Positions 31,703 to 44,915 of a stretch of 64,000 bases of DNA are shown piece by piece (the stretch's first letter is position 1; every line of letters starts with the position of its first letter). The notes beneath the pieces are model-generated. The model saw only the letters and a program-made list of their open reading frames with translations, was not told the origin of the DNA and searched no databases. Where the stretch lies: NCBI GenBank assembly GCA_963377175.1, contig CAUJNA010000491.1, positions 987,072 through 1,051,071 on the forward strand, in the 5' to 3' direction. The translations under genes were made by a program, and so were the position numbers. The stretch comes from Effrenium voratum (taxonomy: Eukaryota > Sar > Dinophyceae > Suessiales > Symbiodiniaceae).

Positions 31703-33112
31703 CTGCAAGAAGAAGGCAGTTCTAGGGGTACCTTCCATTTCCCATTCTGCCCAAGGATCCTTCTTTCCAGAAAACCCCAGAAAATCAGGGAAAAAGGCAA
31801 AATAACGAATGGTTGAAAGAATGGGGAGTCAACCCCTAGAGCAGTTTCTGGGTTGCTCCAAACCCCCGGAGCAACAGGTCGACCGCTTTTCGTATGTTTA
31901 ATGGAAAAGCCATTTGGTTCCAAAACATATCAAAAGATCTAAGGGCCTTTCACCAGGGTTTACCCAAGGGGCTTTGACCGAGGTTTACCTATTGGACCCC
32001 GCTTGGGGATCCCCTGGCTTTGACAGGCCCCTGATTGTTTCCAGGACGCTCGAAACTTGGCCCATCTGGAGTACAGCAAATAAGCTTGCCAGGCTCGGTT
32101 TCCTTTCTAATTCGTCTACCTTGTTTGTCTTGATGACTTCTGGAGGAGACCCCAAACATGGTCAGCAACTTCTAACACCCCCCCCGCCCCCTCCCCCAGC
32201 AAAGTGACATCAACTTGTGGAGATGGGAATCTTCTGACTGGCTCACTTAGCCTCATCAATGCGACTTTCACGAGGGCTCCTTGGTCTGGTCGCATGAACA
32301 TCCCACGTACCACAAATGCAAGGACTTCCACCACGTCAAGCGGTCAGATCCGCCATCCGGCCAGGGAAAAGCCCATTTCACCGCTCCCCTGATCGGTTGG
32401 AAATCAAGGGAGCACCTAAAATCGCCTCGACATGCACCTTCCAAGTTTCCAAACCCCCCCTCCCCCCAAAAGAAGAAGAAGGCGAAATCGCTTCTTCATG
32501 CATCTGCCCAAATTCCAGCCCAAAAAGGGCGAGTTGTTCATGTTTGTTGTCCGATCCCGAAGGTGCGCCTTTTGCCTGTGTACCAGGCTTGAACAGCTCT
32601 TCAAATATGACCCAAGGACTTTGAATCACCTTGACAACCCAAAAGTGATGCTGAATCACCCACGGGACATGTATGAGGAGCCCTGGCTTACCTCAATGGA
32701 CTTTTTGCACTCATCTCCCAGCATGGAACCCACCAGAAGGCCCATTGAAAAATCTAACCTGGGACAAGCTGAGCAGGGTAAGGTCTGGCAACGGCGAATG
32801 GGCAGGCGCGAACCAAATGGATACAAGAGCAAGGATCGTGTCATTTCAGAACTGTTGCCTTCTCAGCTTACTAGTGCTAAGAAATCTCTGCTTATGGTTG
32901 GCATGTGCTAGCTACACAGTCCCAAACCCCAGAAAACAAGTGTTCAGTGTCCCAACCAAAAAAGAAACGGTAAGAAAGGGCACCTAGCTGGGGACCTAGA
33001 CAACTTTGCTTTCCCGTTCTTGCACTGCACTGATCCGAATGGAGGAGTTCTCAAGCTGGCGATTGAAGAGGGGGTACTAGAAAAGCATCTCGTCTTGTCT
33101 CGTTTCTCCCAC

Positions 33113-33206
33113 CTGGCGGGGTAGAGCAGCTCGAAGGGCATCGAGCGCACCTCCCCGGGGAAGCTGTGCGCGAAGCGGTCCAGGCGCTCCAGCAATCCCA
33201 AGGTGC
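33113..33206 (-). CDS. Exon, GLLERLDRF segment
   Basis: 94 bases between an AG acceptor (33207-33208) and a GTGGGA donor encode TLGLLERLDRFAHSFPGEVR then SMPFELLYPA. GC-rich coding composition against an intron-like flank. Probably N-terminal to the methyltransferase core. Confidence 0.6.
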
Positions 33207-34486
33207 CTCGCTCGGCTTTGTTTTTCGGTGTTTGGCTCCGGTTTTGCCCATCCCCAAGCTGTTTAACGTTGCTCGCTTGTTGTTGTTTGTTTTTGTTGCT
33301 CGTGGCTCCTTGCTGTGGGTTTTCATTTGTGTTTGGCTCCGGCTTTGTCTATCCCGAAGCTGATCGTTTTGCCTGACCTCGAGTGAACCCATGGGATTGT
33401 GCGTCTTTTGTGGTTGGCTCCGGTTTGGTCCATCCCGAAAACGATGGTTTTGCCTGACCTCGAGTTTACCCACTGGGATTCTGGGGGCAAAGGTCGGGGG
33501 TCGAAAAAGCAGGGTCTCCTCATTCGCGGTGGCGCAGGTCGATTCCATTTTAGCTGCGTGCCTCAATCCAGTTGGACAACATGGCGGGTCCCTATGTCGG
33601 AGAAACATCAAACTACCGCCCCGATTCCTAAGTGAATTGGTGCCTCGCTTGGTGTTTCAGTGACTCAGTTCTGATTGAGTGGATTGACCGAACAAAAGCT
33701 AAACTGTTGGTTTACCATTGAATCGTTTGTTTGAAATGCGGGAATGAACCGGTCTTCCAGATTTACTGACCCTGGTGGAAAAGGGACATCTTTTTTGGGC
33801 GGCGATGCCACATCTGGGAGCCTGACAGCGTAAACATGAAATGTGTCCCTTGTCGGCATCCTTAAGGAGACCTGAACATGACACATGTGTTCATTGCAGT
33901 CAGCAGGTCATCTGGCAAGCAAACATCAAACAGAAATGTAAGCAGGTATGAGAAGCCATAGGGAAACAACAGTTGGAACCCTCGGGAAAAAAACAGTGTA
34001 CAATCTATTTATATATATATATATATATATTATACACCTTGGGCTACCAAAACCTGAAACAAAGCTGGTCAGAATCAAACAACCTGTGTTTTCAGCTGTT
34101 TACCAAAAAAACCTGGCTCTGGCCTTCCCAAGAAGCACACAGCCCGAAGACTTGGGAAAGAGGTTGGATCCACCTTTGCCGCCGCATCCCTTCCCAGTCG
34201 CGGGTCCAATGGAAAGAGAACCTGGAGAACTACTGGCCCAAGGGACTAGGAAACTTCAAGGTGGCCCTGGCAAACTTGAAGCAACCAAACACATCCCCTG
34301 TTGCTTTGGTAAAGTTGTGGTTTGTTCAAGCGCAAAAAGGTCGAACCCGACATTCAAGTGGCTCTCTGTTTTGGTCAAAACCAGGGGTCACCGGAGTTCC
34401 CCTAAAGTTGATCAATGGTTTCCATTGAAACTGCAACTTTTGGAGCCAAGGCGGCTAAGGGAACTGGAGGACACCCCGAAAAACAC

Positions 34487-34587
34487 CCGCGACGTCTCGA
34501 GAGAGCGAGGACTCCGAGGCGCGGCGCATCAGCAGCTCGGTGGCGCGCGGCACCGCGAGAAGATTCGGCAGCTCCGCCAGGGCTCGC
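34487..34587 (-). CDS. Exon, helical ALAELPNLLAVP segment
   Basis: 101 bases between a CAG acceptor (34588-34590) and a GTGTTT donor encode RALAELPNLLAVPRATELLM then RRASESSLSRDVA. Both splice sites are canonical. Unnamed. Confidence 0.6.
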
Positions 34588-34589
34588 CT

Positions 34590-36745
34590 GTTCGGTTTTT
34601 TCCGCTGGGTCTGGTTTGTCGGAAAGGAGTTGGTAAGTTTATCCCAGAATTCACAGATTTTCATCTAACACTCACTCTTCCTGAGTGGATTGGCCAAAAA
34701 GAGTCACCAAAGGGTAGCTGCCTCCCCCGGATTCTGATCTTCATAGGGTTTCAGGACGCTTCATGAGCCTTGAAATGCGGCCAAAGCAGACTACGAAGTG
34801 TTTCTCTGTTTCACTTTCAATCCTCTAACTTGATTAGCCATATGCTGCACCATGTCAGCAAGCACAAAGCACATTGTCCAGCAACCCTGATACAAAAAGG
34901 GCACTCTTGTTGTCGGCGATTCATGCGTTCCGCACTTTGGAGCTCTCCAAGGAGTCTCAGTATGCCCGACAATCCGTTGACACAGGATAGGTTCAACTCC
35001 TTCAACTCCAGACGTTCATGGACCTTGAGGGATGCCCAAGAGACATAAGACTTGGTTGGCGCGGAATCCACCCAACATTAAAGAAAACTCAGAGGATGTC
35101 CGAATCCACTGAACAACTGGGCAACAGAGTGCAATCAGGGACCAAGTCAGCTGCTAGCAAATGTTGACCCAGACCCCAGCAAGATTGTACCGTTTTGCGG
35201 TTCAAGGGGGAAGGGCAGAAGAGCAAAAAAAGCTTCGGCACTCGGACCCCAGACTTGACCTTAATGACATGCTGACCGGTCAGGTTCCACCTTCGATGGG
35301 AGGATAAACGGCAATGCTCAACTGGCGCCGAAATGGGCACGTATCAAACCAGGGCACCCTAGTCAAACGGTGAATCAACCTAAAATCACCTCCCCCCTAG
35401 TTGGTGGTTCGGATTGGTGGTTTGGGGACTTGAACGTGCCGAGCTTCCTCTTGTCGAGCTCTAAGGCTTCCAATGCTTCTTGGCAGTCGGCCCCATGTTG
35501 GAGCTGGGCTTCTCGGATGGACCTTGACTTTGCAAATCCCAAAGAAGACCCCTGGCTTGTGAGCAAAGGGGAGTGGTGACAGGCATCTTTACTAGAATGC
35601 TTCAGACAAAGAGGCTGGCTTTATTGAATGTGTTTTTCTTCATGATGTGGTTCTTCCGTTCCCACGGAAATTACAAGTTGAAAAAAGCCTCGAAATCCTA
35701 CAGGTGTTTTTCTTGTATTCCAAATTGAGACACCCAAAACGATAGAAGTGAAACTCAGCCACCTCGAACATGGTAGGCCCAGTGGATTGGTCAGAGGAAG
35801 TACCGAGATGGTTTACCACAATGCGTGTGTCTTACAATGGGGGCCCACAAATCAGTTGGATTCCTTTTGCACTCAAACCCAAAAGGGGTACCCACACAAA
35901 GACACCCCGCAAATGACCTTCCCGGAAAGAGACCAAAGGCCTGACACTGGATAAGTGCAACGACCTTAGAAAAAAAGATAAGCACACAAAGAGGAGGTCT
36001 GACTAGATGCTAAGGGCATGACCCTTGTCCAAAAAAGCAATGTGGCCAACCAGGCAATTATCAAAGGGTGGTAAAACAAGAAGCCGGATACCTTTTTGTG
36101 GAGAATCAAGGTGATCAAATGCAGCAAAAGGGATCCATGCCGCACCAAGTCAAGGCGAGGGGACCGTCCCCTACTAGCCTTCAACTATCTAGCTTCTTAT
36201 TATATGGCCTGTCTGAAGTAGACCAGCCGAGATCAAAATGTCAATTGTGGAAACATGGCAGGGGTTCTGGAACCAGTCTATGCAAACTTGAGTTTGCAAA
36301 CTTGAGTTTGCTTGCCCCTAAGGCGACAACCCTGATAGACAAGTGCCTTCAAGGGCTCGAGTGCAAAAAGCAGTCCTTGTGATTGGAGGAAGGGCTGCAA
36401 ATAAATCGGGGCGACCCCTGGCAGCGCATGTACAGCACTCCCGTACTTTAACCCTGGTATCCTTAGGCTCGGGCAATCATGCATGAGTTACATAAGCCTC
36501 AATCAGCGACAAGGAAGGAGCAAGAGGACCCTGGCATGGACATTTGCACTACTTACTATGTTGCAAACTCAAGACTCAAAACCTAAAACCGGATTCCCCC
36601 CCCCCAAAAAAAAAAGGAAGAAGAAACAAACCTAATGAGCTCCCAAAAAGAGACCCAAGTCCAGGCTCTCAAAGCAAACATCAAGATGGTTTCAGATGGT
36701 TTCCCCCTCGAAGGGGGAAGTGCGTGGGCCTGAAGAGGCCCGGCA
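34590..36745. other. Intron-like stretch
   Basis: No convincing exon. Ordinary AAACC- and CTTTGG-rich sequence of the window. A 12-base direct repeat, CAAACTTGAGTT, stands at 36280 and 36296. Confidence 0.4.
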
Positions 36746-36746
36746 C

Positions 36747-36811
36747 CTCAGTTCCCAGCCCCGAAGTGAACTCCGGCAAACTTTGCGCCGGCAGCAGTGC
36801 CGCAAGGACCT
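36747..36811 (-). CDS. Candidate exon, VLAALLPAQSLPEF segment
   Basis: 65 bases between a CAG acceptor (36812-36814) and a GTGCCG donor encode VLAALLPAQSLPEFTSGLGT E. Sites are canonical, but the exon is short and unnamed. Confidence 0.45.
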
Positions 36812-37434
36812 CTGAGTTTGGGCTGGCTGGGCGCATGTCTCTCAAAAAGTGCCGCTTTATTTCCGGCCTCCCTTTAAAACCAAAAAAAAGGTGCACCATT
36901 TGGAGCACCATGTCTGACCGCCAATCTTCTGGCTCTTTGCAAGCCGTCCAAAAAGTTCTTCGGAGATTGTCTTCAGAAACGCCCCAAATTTGGTTGCCAT
37001 ATTCCAAGGGAAGGTACCTGCAATGAAAAACGACGCATCGCTGCTTCAGAAACGCCAAAATGCTGTTTGACCCTTCCCCACCCTTTCCATGATGATTCCT
37101 TTCCTGATGTTGATTGATCTAGTGATAGTGGGGTGTTCCCTCCCAAATTTACAAGCACTAACAGGGGACTCTCAACCAGGGGGTTGTTAATCGGGGTTGC
37201 CATTACAGGTTCTGGGATATGCTAAAACGGAATGTTGAAAAAGTTCAACAAGTGTTTTGTCTTAAGTCAGAAGACCAGCCAAAGTTCAAAGGAGCTGCAC
37301 CCAAACATGTCCCCAGCTCGTGATTTGAATGAACTACTTTGGGCCTTTAGACGAACTACGTGCAAACCAACCCCCCCCCCCCCCCCCCATGGCAATGAGC
37401 GGGCCACCCCTCGAAACCGAGTCCCGCCCCCCAC

Positions 37435-37497
37435 CTGCACACCCTCCATGAGGCCCAAGAGCAGCTCCAGCTCTGAAGCTCGCTTCACACCCCGCTC
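37435..37497 (-). CDS. Exon, ERGVKRASELELLLGLMEG helix
   Basis: 63 bases (21 codons, phase 0 on both sides) between a GAG acceptor (37498-37500) and a GTGGGG donor encode ERGVKRASELELLLGLMEGV Q. It reads as an amphipathic helix. A long C run (37370-37388) lies in the intron just downstream. Confidence 0.55.
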
Positions 37498-37996
37498 CTC
37501 GCCAATGCCAAGGTGCCCCAAACCCAAAGAAAAACAAAACGGGACCCAACTCGCACAAAGCAGCGGATTGGAGGTAGCAGACACCTTTTTAGGATTCCTG
37601 ACTGTGATATGCTTTCCTTTTGACTGGGGAAAAACCTTAGTAATCCGTGTTTTCCAGGGTTCCATGTGTCTGGCACCTCAAGTTCTGAAGAGAACCATGG
37701 GTGAAGAGAATGTGGAGCCAACCCTTAGATCCTGGGGTGTGACCCCAAGGCCTCAATAAAGAAAGTGCTCTTTCAAAACGCAGGCTACAGGAGGAATAGT
37801 TTCTGGATTGGCCTTCAATGAAGTCCAGCAAGCTCCGGTGCTTGGAGACTGCGTTTCATGCTATCTCGCTGGCGATTCCTTACTCCTTGCAAAGAAATAT
37901 GCAATTGCGGCGAACATGCTAAGCACGGTATACATGTTAGCAGTGGCAAATGGTCGAAATTCTCCCCAGCCATCTCCAGCCACGTTCAGACGGCAC

Positions 37997-38035
37997 CGGC
38001 TCCGCCAATTCCCGGATAAATGCTCTCATGTAGGG
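37997..38035 (-). CDS. Candidate micro-exon
   Basis: 39 bases between a CAG acceptor (38036-38038) and a GTGCCG donor encode PYMRAFIRELAEP, an amphipathic helix. Weak because of its length. Confidence 0.35.
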
Positions 38036-39109
38036 CTGGACCTGGAATCCCCTGATGGCTTCTTGAAGTGACAGCGGACCCGCCCAGGCTGACCAAATGC
38101 ACTGACCCCTGATTGCACAGGCACCTGCGCATTCACACGGAACACCAAAAATGGGCCTGAGCCGAAACGATACTCCTCTAACTGGTCTGTAGTGCTTTCT
38201 GCGGGACGTGCTTGAATCCGAGATCTACATTAAGGGGATACACGGAAGCATGCGGATGAGGAGCACGTCACCTGGAATCCGAATCGGTAAGCCTTGTATC
38301 TTTGGCAATGTATCTTGATTATTTTCTGCGGCCCCTGTGGACAAACGAACAAGCAGGGATACGGAGGGAGCGGGGCTATGGGGGGATTCCCTCGGCGCCA
38401 TTTCCCATAAACTTCGTCAAGGTGCATCAAACGGGAATCGGAATCCTCCCGTCTCCAACTGGTTCCCCCTGTATCTCTGCTAGTTGGCTTCCCTGAGCCC
38501 CTGCATAGGGAAGTTAGGTGGAGGCGCCATGGGATTGGAGGAGAACAGTACGCCAACATCTTGTCTGGGCGGCTTCTCTGAACAAAGGAAAGGAGACCGC
38601 TTGCCTGAAAAATGGATTTACTGCTGGCTTGTTTCCCACTCATTCATTGGAAGTCATGAATGGTTGACTGTTTACTTGTACCTTCTTGGTGTAGAAAAGG
38701 GTCTATAGAATTACCTCCTTAGAAGGTACCAAGGGGCAAAGGAACCCTGTAGGAATGGAACATGTAATTGTCCACAGCGTCGACTGCCCATTAACAAGAA
38801 CACAAGGAGTACCTTCCCAAGTGGTTGGTCAACATCCCATCCCAACAGAACCGGACCTTCCGCACCTGCATCAACCTAGCACAAAGCCGCGGAGTCCCGC
38901 GGTCCAACCTCAGACTGCGGCTTGGTGGAAGTGGGGGGCAGGCGGGGCAGGGAGCTTTTTGAGGCAAAAGGGAAACCAAGAGCAAAACCATGTCTTTCCG
39001 TCATTCCCATGTCCAAACGCTTAACTGAGGGATCCCCAAGCAAAGGGCCCCGATTTTCTGCGCTCGTTTTCGCCCCCCAAAATGCCAAGCTCGTGGGCAA
39101 AGGTGTGAC

Positions 39110-39216
39110 CAGTCCGCTGGACGGTGGCCGGGCAGCTTCAGGCTGCTGTCCGCGCGCAGCTTGCCCAGCGCCCGGCACAAAGCCCCCACGCCGCGGCGCC
39201 AAGCGAGCCGGCGACC
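39110..39216 (-). CDS. Exon, CRALGKLRADSSLKLPG segment
   Basis: 107 bases between a CAG acceptor (39217-39219) and a GTCACA donor encode GRRLAWRRGVGALCRALGKL then RADSSLKLPGHRPADW. It is clearly GC-rich against its flanks. Unnamed. Confidence 0.5.
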
Positions 39217-39253
39217 CTGGGACGTCGACGCCATTTTGAGAGCCCGGTGCCAA

Positions 39254-39356
39254 CCTCCATTTGCTTAAGTCCCCTAAAAAAAGCAGTAGGCATAGATCCT
39301 CTTTAAAACCAACATGGGACAATTACAACATATTCAGTCATTTCAGCAAATGGAAG
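39254..39356. mobile_element. Short inverted-repeat element, family A (MITE-like)
   Basis: The left end CCTCCATTTGCTTAAGTCCC and the right end TTCAGCAAATGGAAG are inverted copies. The interior holds ATAGATCCTCTTTAAAACCA, matching the other copies at 50220, 55014 and 56738. About 103 bases, no coding capacity. Confidence 0.75.
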
Positions 39357-39435
39357 TTAAAAACCAGGGGTATTTCAGCCTCGGATCGAGCTCCCTCCAA
39401 CTCATTCGACGTCCCGGAGATCGGCCCCGGCTGGC

Positions 39436-39536
39436 CTGCCAGCAGCGCTGGTAGCCCAGGTGGCAGTTCAGCTTCGCCAGCAGCTCCAGGTGCTCCGCGG
39501 CGCGTTGGAAGGACTGGAGCCCTTTGGACTCGAAGC
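39436..39536 (-). CDS. Exon, helical FQRAAEHLELLAKL segment
   Basis: The exon follows a GAG acceptor (39537-39539) and ends at a CAG-GC donor. It encodes GFESKGLQSFQRAAEHLELL then AKLNCHLGYQRCWQ. GC donors are a known feature of dinoflagellate introns. It reads like a helical repeat unit, but I cannot assign it. Confidence 0.55.
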
Positions 39537-39539
39537 CTC

Positions 39540-42500
39540 GGACCGAGTTCCGAGTCCGCCGGCGCACATCGGCCGGCGGACATCGGCGTGCCGCGTGCCC
39601 GGTTTGGTTCGGGGCACCCAGGGGGAAAATAAAAAACGACAGACGCCGTGGGATCGGCATGTGGCTTGAGGGCAAGGGGAACCCCCGGAAGTGGATGGAG
39701 TCTGCTCTGGTTTCTGGGCTGCCTTGTTTTAGGACAGCGGGGAAATCTTACAGGTTCTGGCTTAGGCTTCCCACGAACACCGCTTGAATTAAAAAACCGT
39801 GAGCCTTTCAGCCTAGAGGGTCCCTTGCTACCCTCCCTGACCAACTCGTCAGGTATTTGTGGCCAACCTGGGGTTCCTCAAGAAGCTTGGAGTCGGGTAC
39901 GTAGTTCCGAAAAAAAAGGGAAGCCGCTATTTGGATTGTTATTTAAAGGGATCACCCCGTGTAAATCCAGCTGCGCTGGTCATGTCTGGAATACGCCCAT
40001 GTGTCCCAGGACAAAAACACATGACAGTGCTGGCTGTAAGAGGAATGAAGTGAAACATGGGCGAAAGTCGAGCAAGCCTAGCTACGTCTGGCAATGCGGG
40101 AAATCCTCTTTTTGGTTGGGAGTTGCTCTCTGCATGGAGCCTTTCTCCCAGAAACCACACAAGCCAAGACCCGTGGCTTTCACAAGAACGATGGTTGAAC
40201 AGATTAAGGTATGTGTCGAAGAATGGGGTACCCTCAAAAAGGCACAAACCCAGGTCGAACATCTTCAGCTTCCCTCGGCCCGCAATCCTGAAATTGGGCC
40301 TTTGGGCGATCTAGCGGATGGATGATGCGTTGGTGTTTTCTCCGAACAAGTGAAGGACATTACCTCAAATGAAACACCCCGCCGTCAATCAACGGCTGTC
40401 AGAGTCTTGTACTCAGCTGCATCCAAACACAATTGTGTTTCTGCAATCTCAGCCCCAATGCTTGGATGAAACTATCTGCTACTGTCATTTAGACAAGGTA
40501 AACAAGACTTACCGTATCAGCTAGCAATGTCTGAACATTTAAGCTGCTAACTTCTTTCGAGGGCGTGTTCACCTAATGGTTCCCAACAACAGCCCGAGTA
40601 AAACTTGCCTTCACCCTTCGGACGCCTTTGGCAAAACGTATTGTTCTTCATGGCCCCCGGTCGAATCAACGAACCGAAGAAGCAAGCAACAAAAACACCC
40701 ACTTGAACAGTGAAGTCGCTGGCACCGTTTTTCAACACGTCAATGCTTGCACACCCAAGGCCCGCAGCATATACATGAGCCCACTCATTCCCCTGTGACT
40801 GTCAGCAAAGCTGTCCCAGCTTTTAAAAAAACATGATTGATTTATTGCGATGCTTTTGTTTGAATGCAACAGTAGGAACCCCACCCCAGAACAATTGCAA
40901 CTAATCCGGTTTTCCGCACCAGGATCTTGCACAAATGATTCGCCCCTGCGAACCCCAATTTCCACAAGCCGTCAGTGTCACGGTGGTCCCTTTGTCGTCG
41001 TCTAGAAAGTAGTCACACAAGTGACACAACAGGGCTCGATAGATATAAGTGTGTCAAATACAGATTCAATTGTATATCAAGATCCATGCCGTGTATAATA
41101 TATATGTATATACACACACACGTATACGTGTTTCTATGCGAGTGTAACCCCCCCCCCCAAAAAAAAAAAAAAAAACAACAACAACAACAACCCGCAAAAC
41201 ACAATTTGTGTCAAATTGGCTCATGCTTTAGGGTAGGGTATTCAGCAGGAGTGGACCAACTCCTTGTTTGCACCGGTGCAAACTCGCTTAGTTATCTTTA
41301 AATGGAAGGGGGTGTTGCAACAAAGCCTGAATCATAGTGCCTCCTGCGCATGCAACTCCCGAGTGGGTTGATCAATCACAGTTCAGACTTGTTAAAAACT
41401 TAACAATTAACCAAACATCATCTTCCAAAAGAGTGTCTAAAGGCCAGATGGGGAAAGCCCAGCAGAAACTGGGAGCGATGCGCCCCTTCGCACGAATGTC
41501 CATGGATGAGGTCCAACCAAATGCCATACTGTCTTTGGATGAATCCAGAGGACACGGTCAAAGAAACGCCCTACAATTAGAGACGCCCTAAAACGGCCTA
41601 CAACAATTAGAGCATGTCACTGAACACGGAGCCTTCCCTGAGTAGTGTAGACGTCCCACGGCTTCGAGTCCGGGCCACGGAAGACGGACCTCAGCTCGGC
41701 GTGCCGTAATGGAGAAACTGACTTGCAAAGGACAGGAAATGCATGCACAATGTGTATATACATATGATGTCAATAATGGTGTACAGGGACATAGCTTTTT
41801 TGTGACATTATGTTGACCATATACATTCATCCATGTCCTCATGCATAGGCTTGGGAGAGCTATATATATATAAATATATAATGCAGATATATCACATACA
41901 TATGTGCATATACCAATGCAAATACATACATGTCTCTATATATATGTTATGTGTATATAAACATGCAGTTGCTCAGTGACACCATTGAATGGCGCGCCCA
42001 CCAGCACAACAAGTCCAAATCCAAACCTTGAATCATCGCCAACAAAGGGCAACTGACCATGCAAATATAGCCCAGGCCACAACGTGATGCTTCAAAACAC
42101 GAAGCAGCCGTGGTTGCACCATCTTGGCATTCACCTCATCATTGGTATTAACCTTCTACCAAGAAGCGTTTGAGGTGCACCTGGAAGGCCACAGGCGGTT
42201 GGGCCCGACCGAGGTCTCGAGGACTCGGGCTTCCAATGTCACAATTTAGAGGACTCGCTGACTTCTTGAGAGGATATGCAAAAACGTCTGAACCTTTACA
42301 TCTACCACTAAAATGGTCCAAACCCAAAAAAGTGACTAGAGTCCAGGAATTCAGGGAGAGTTCTAGCTTTCAATGACATGGTTTGTTTTGAAGCTCCAAG
42401 CAGCCACCACTGAAGAACGACAGCACTCGCTTAATGTTGAACAAGAAGGAGGCAGGTCGGAAAACTCTTTGCCAATCGTGTCAGCTTTCAGTCAGTTCCG

Positions 42501-44458
42501 GGAGCCCAATCAGGTTCCAGGTTGGCTGTGTTACTTGGTAGCAAGAGGGATCCAGCCCATTTCATTCCCACTATCTTGCTTGTGTCTAGGCGGTCGGCTA
42601 GACGAGCGGTGAAGACCAGCGGGCCGCGCTGAGTTCTGCACACCTTTACCCTCAAGGTCAGCGCGAGTTGAAATCGGGCACACCGAATTCTCTGAAATTC
42701 ACAGGCCCCCCTGCATAAAGCGCTGACCCACAAAACGGTCACCAAGAACAAATATAATCCATATTTTTTACCAGTTTGGCGAACAAGCAATCCACCCCCA
42801 AGACCTTCCCTGTTGTTTGGACTCATTTGGCAGCTATTGTCGTTGGCCTTAAGGCTCTTAACCCTCCGGAGCAACTTGAATGGGCAAGGCACTGGTAGAG
42901 CCGCAGGGTCACCTGAGCTCGTAGGCATCTTCACACGGGCGGCCAGGCAAAATAAGAAGTCGAACGAGGTTCCCCAGATCTTCCCTTTTAGTGGCATTAC
43001 ACATCAGCTTTCGGGGTCATTTTAAGTGAGTTTCCTTTTAATGGAGTGATGCTGAAGGAGGAAATACAGGGACACCTTGAGCCGAAAGAATATCCAATGA
43101 TTTCAAAGGTAATCTCCAAAAACAGCTTCCTTGGGAGGGACTGGAGAACTGAAGTTTGATTTTTAGAAATCTATTGCCCGATCTAAAATGGATAGTGTGG
43201 AAAGGAGGTTGGCTGCCGATTTCTTGGCGTTGGAGGTTGTTGAACCTGGGTTGGAGCCCTCCGATGTTCCGTAGCCCGTACACCGAAACCAAGAAACCCG
43301 TGTGGCACGACGGAGCTTACGCATTGATTTTGAACGACGGCTGACACGGCTGATCTTCCGCACGCCCCGCCAGGACAAGGTGGCCATGGCCACACAGCCA
43401 TGGCCATGTAATACATGCTGAGTGGACAAGCAAAAAGCCGGCTAAATGCTGGATAACACATGCTGCCAAACTGCTGGCTGAAAATGCTGGTTGGCCAGAA
43501 AGGTGGCTAAGCTGTTTGGCCGACGGTAAAATGAAGAACCCCGTCGACAAACACCTTGAACGTTTTCAACTCGAGAGTTAAGATGTTGTTTTTGCGGAAG
43601 CCAGAGGTAATGGGTTGACCCCTACCTCCGGAATCAAAAGAAGCGCCCATGTCAAATCGGACAGGAGAAGCCTCAAGCATACCTATCCCCTTTTGACGCA
43701 GGGAAAATGACATTGAGTGCCCAAGGCATGAACGTGCATCTGCAACCAAAGTCACCATGAGGCTGAGCGGAAAGATGTGGTCCCGGAACACCTCCTCGGA
43801 AGTTCTCTTCGACATGAGTCAATTCCCGAAAACATCCCCCGACATGGGTAATGGGTCCCTGGTACAGGGTACATACTCCAAAATCCATCCCTATATAAGG
43901 CCTATAGGTGGAGTATGTCAAGTTGGTCTTTAGAGACAAGTAGGACCAGACAGATCTTCACGGCTCTTGCAACATACTGCCAACTCAGCACCAGCACCTG
44001 AAGCATAGATCCTTGACCGAAGTCATACATTAGAATGGGTTGCCGGAAACCGTGGATGGCCCCTACACAACCAACCCTGCGTATGCCCCTGCAGAAGTAA
44101 CATGCAAGTACGGCGCCCTTGCAGTTTCTGGTTGGGGAATCAAACGTCACCAAGGGCTCGTTTAAAGTGAGCCGACCGTTTTTGTTCACCCGGTGTCGAA
44201 GAGGTTTAACACCTATCCGTGGCCCTAACATGGTGCCCTCCCGTCCACTAACATGGAACCCCGACCCCATTCAAGGCCCATGTTGGCTGGAGATGCCGGA
44301 TTGGCGTGTGCTCGTACGCCAGTGGGTGGTGCCCATCCGTCAATAGATTGCTTGCAAGATGCTGAAGGAGTTGCGAGGGGTTTCTTCTGTTCAGATGAAG
44401 TGGCGATTCACTCCGGAAGTGAGATGTATGCCGCTCGGCAGCCCTGCGTAGTGCAGTG

Positions 44459-44495
<37 letters not shown>

Positions 44496-44749
44496 GGGAG
44501 GATAGTGGAACAAGCGTCAAGTAAACGCTCCTCGCTGTTTGCCTGCATTCCCGGAGCCTCAACATGGTTGGCAGCGGCATACCTGTTCAATGGCATCCTC
44601 CAAAATTGCCCAAGTGGTAGTTAACAGGGTTCTTCACACCCCAAATGACTTGAGAAACCCTCAAGATGTGGCCATGTCGAGGGCCAACAAAAATATCTGA
44701 TGGTTTCAACGGTCAGCTAAGAGCACAGCTCGAAGCCTGGTTCAGCGAC
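39540..44749. other. Long intron-like stretch with AT microsatellites
   Basis: I see no firm exon. Microsatellites occur at 41096-41125 and 41159-41192 (C then A runs, then CAACAA), and TATATA tracts at 41861-41950. Two related inverted stretches of unknown type surround 42300-42360 and 43020. Confidence 0.4.
44462..44494. repeat. (GA)n microsatellite
   Basis: About sixteen GA units in an intron. Confidence 0.95.
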
Positions 44750-44915
44750 CCTGCCCTGGACCCGAGAGACCCGAGAGACCCGAGAGACCCGAGCGGCGAT
44801 GACGTCCGGCAGCTGCTGCATCACGCAGTCGTTGGCCCAAGGTGGCGGACACAGCGCCAGCATCCGCCGCAGCTTTTTCTTCGCGCGCCGCGCTAGCAGG
44901 CGCGCCGGGCGGAGG
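44750..44915 (-). CDS. Exon, basic helix with in-frame RVS repeats
   Basis: After a CAG acceptor (44916-44918) the minus strand reads LRPARLLARRAKKKLRRMLA, then LCPPPWANDCVMQQLPDVIA and ARVSRVSRVSRVQG. The donor is probably GG-GTCGCT. The RVS triplets come from a 9-bp tandem repeat (44761-44795) that keeps the frame. Each unit also contains GG-GTCTCT, a possible donor. The basic helix could bind nucleic acid; unnamed. Confidence 0.6.
44761..44795. repeat. 9-bp tandem repeat inside an exon
   Basis: CCCGAGAGA is repeated almost four times on the plus strand. On the minus strand it encodes Arg-Val-Ser repeats. Confidence 0.95.

Noticed and set aside
33948..34766. 272-codon open frame on the plus strand
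   Set aside because: It starts with a TATATA microsatellite translation, has no domain, and runs antisense through the better supported minus-strand exon at 34487-34587.
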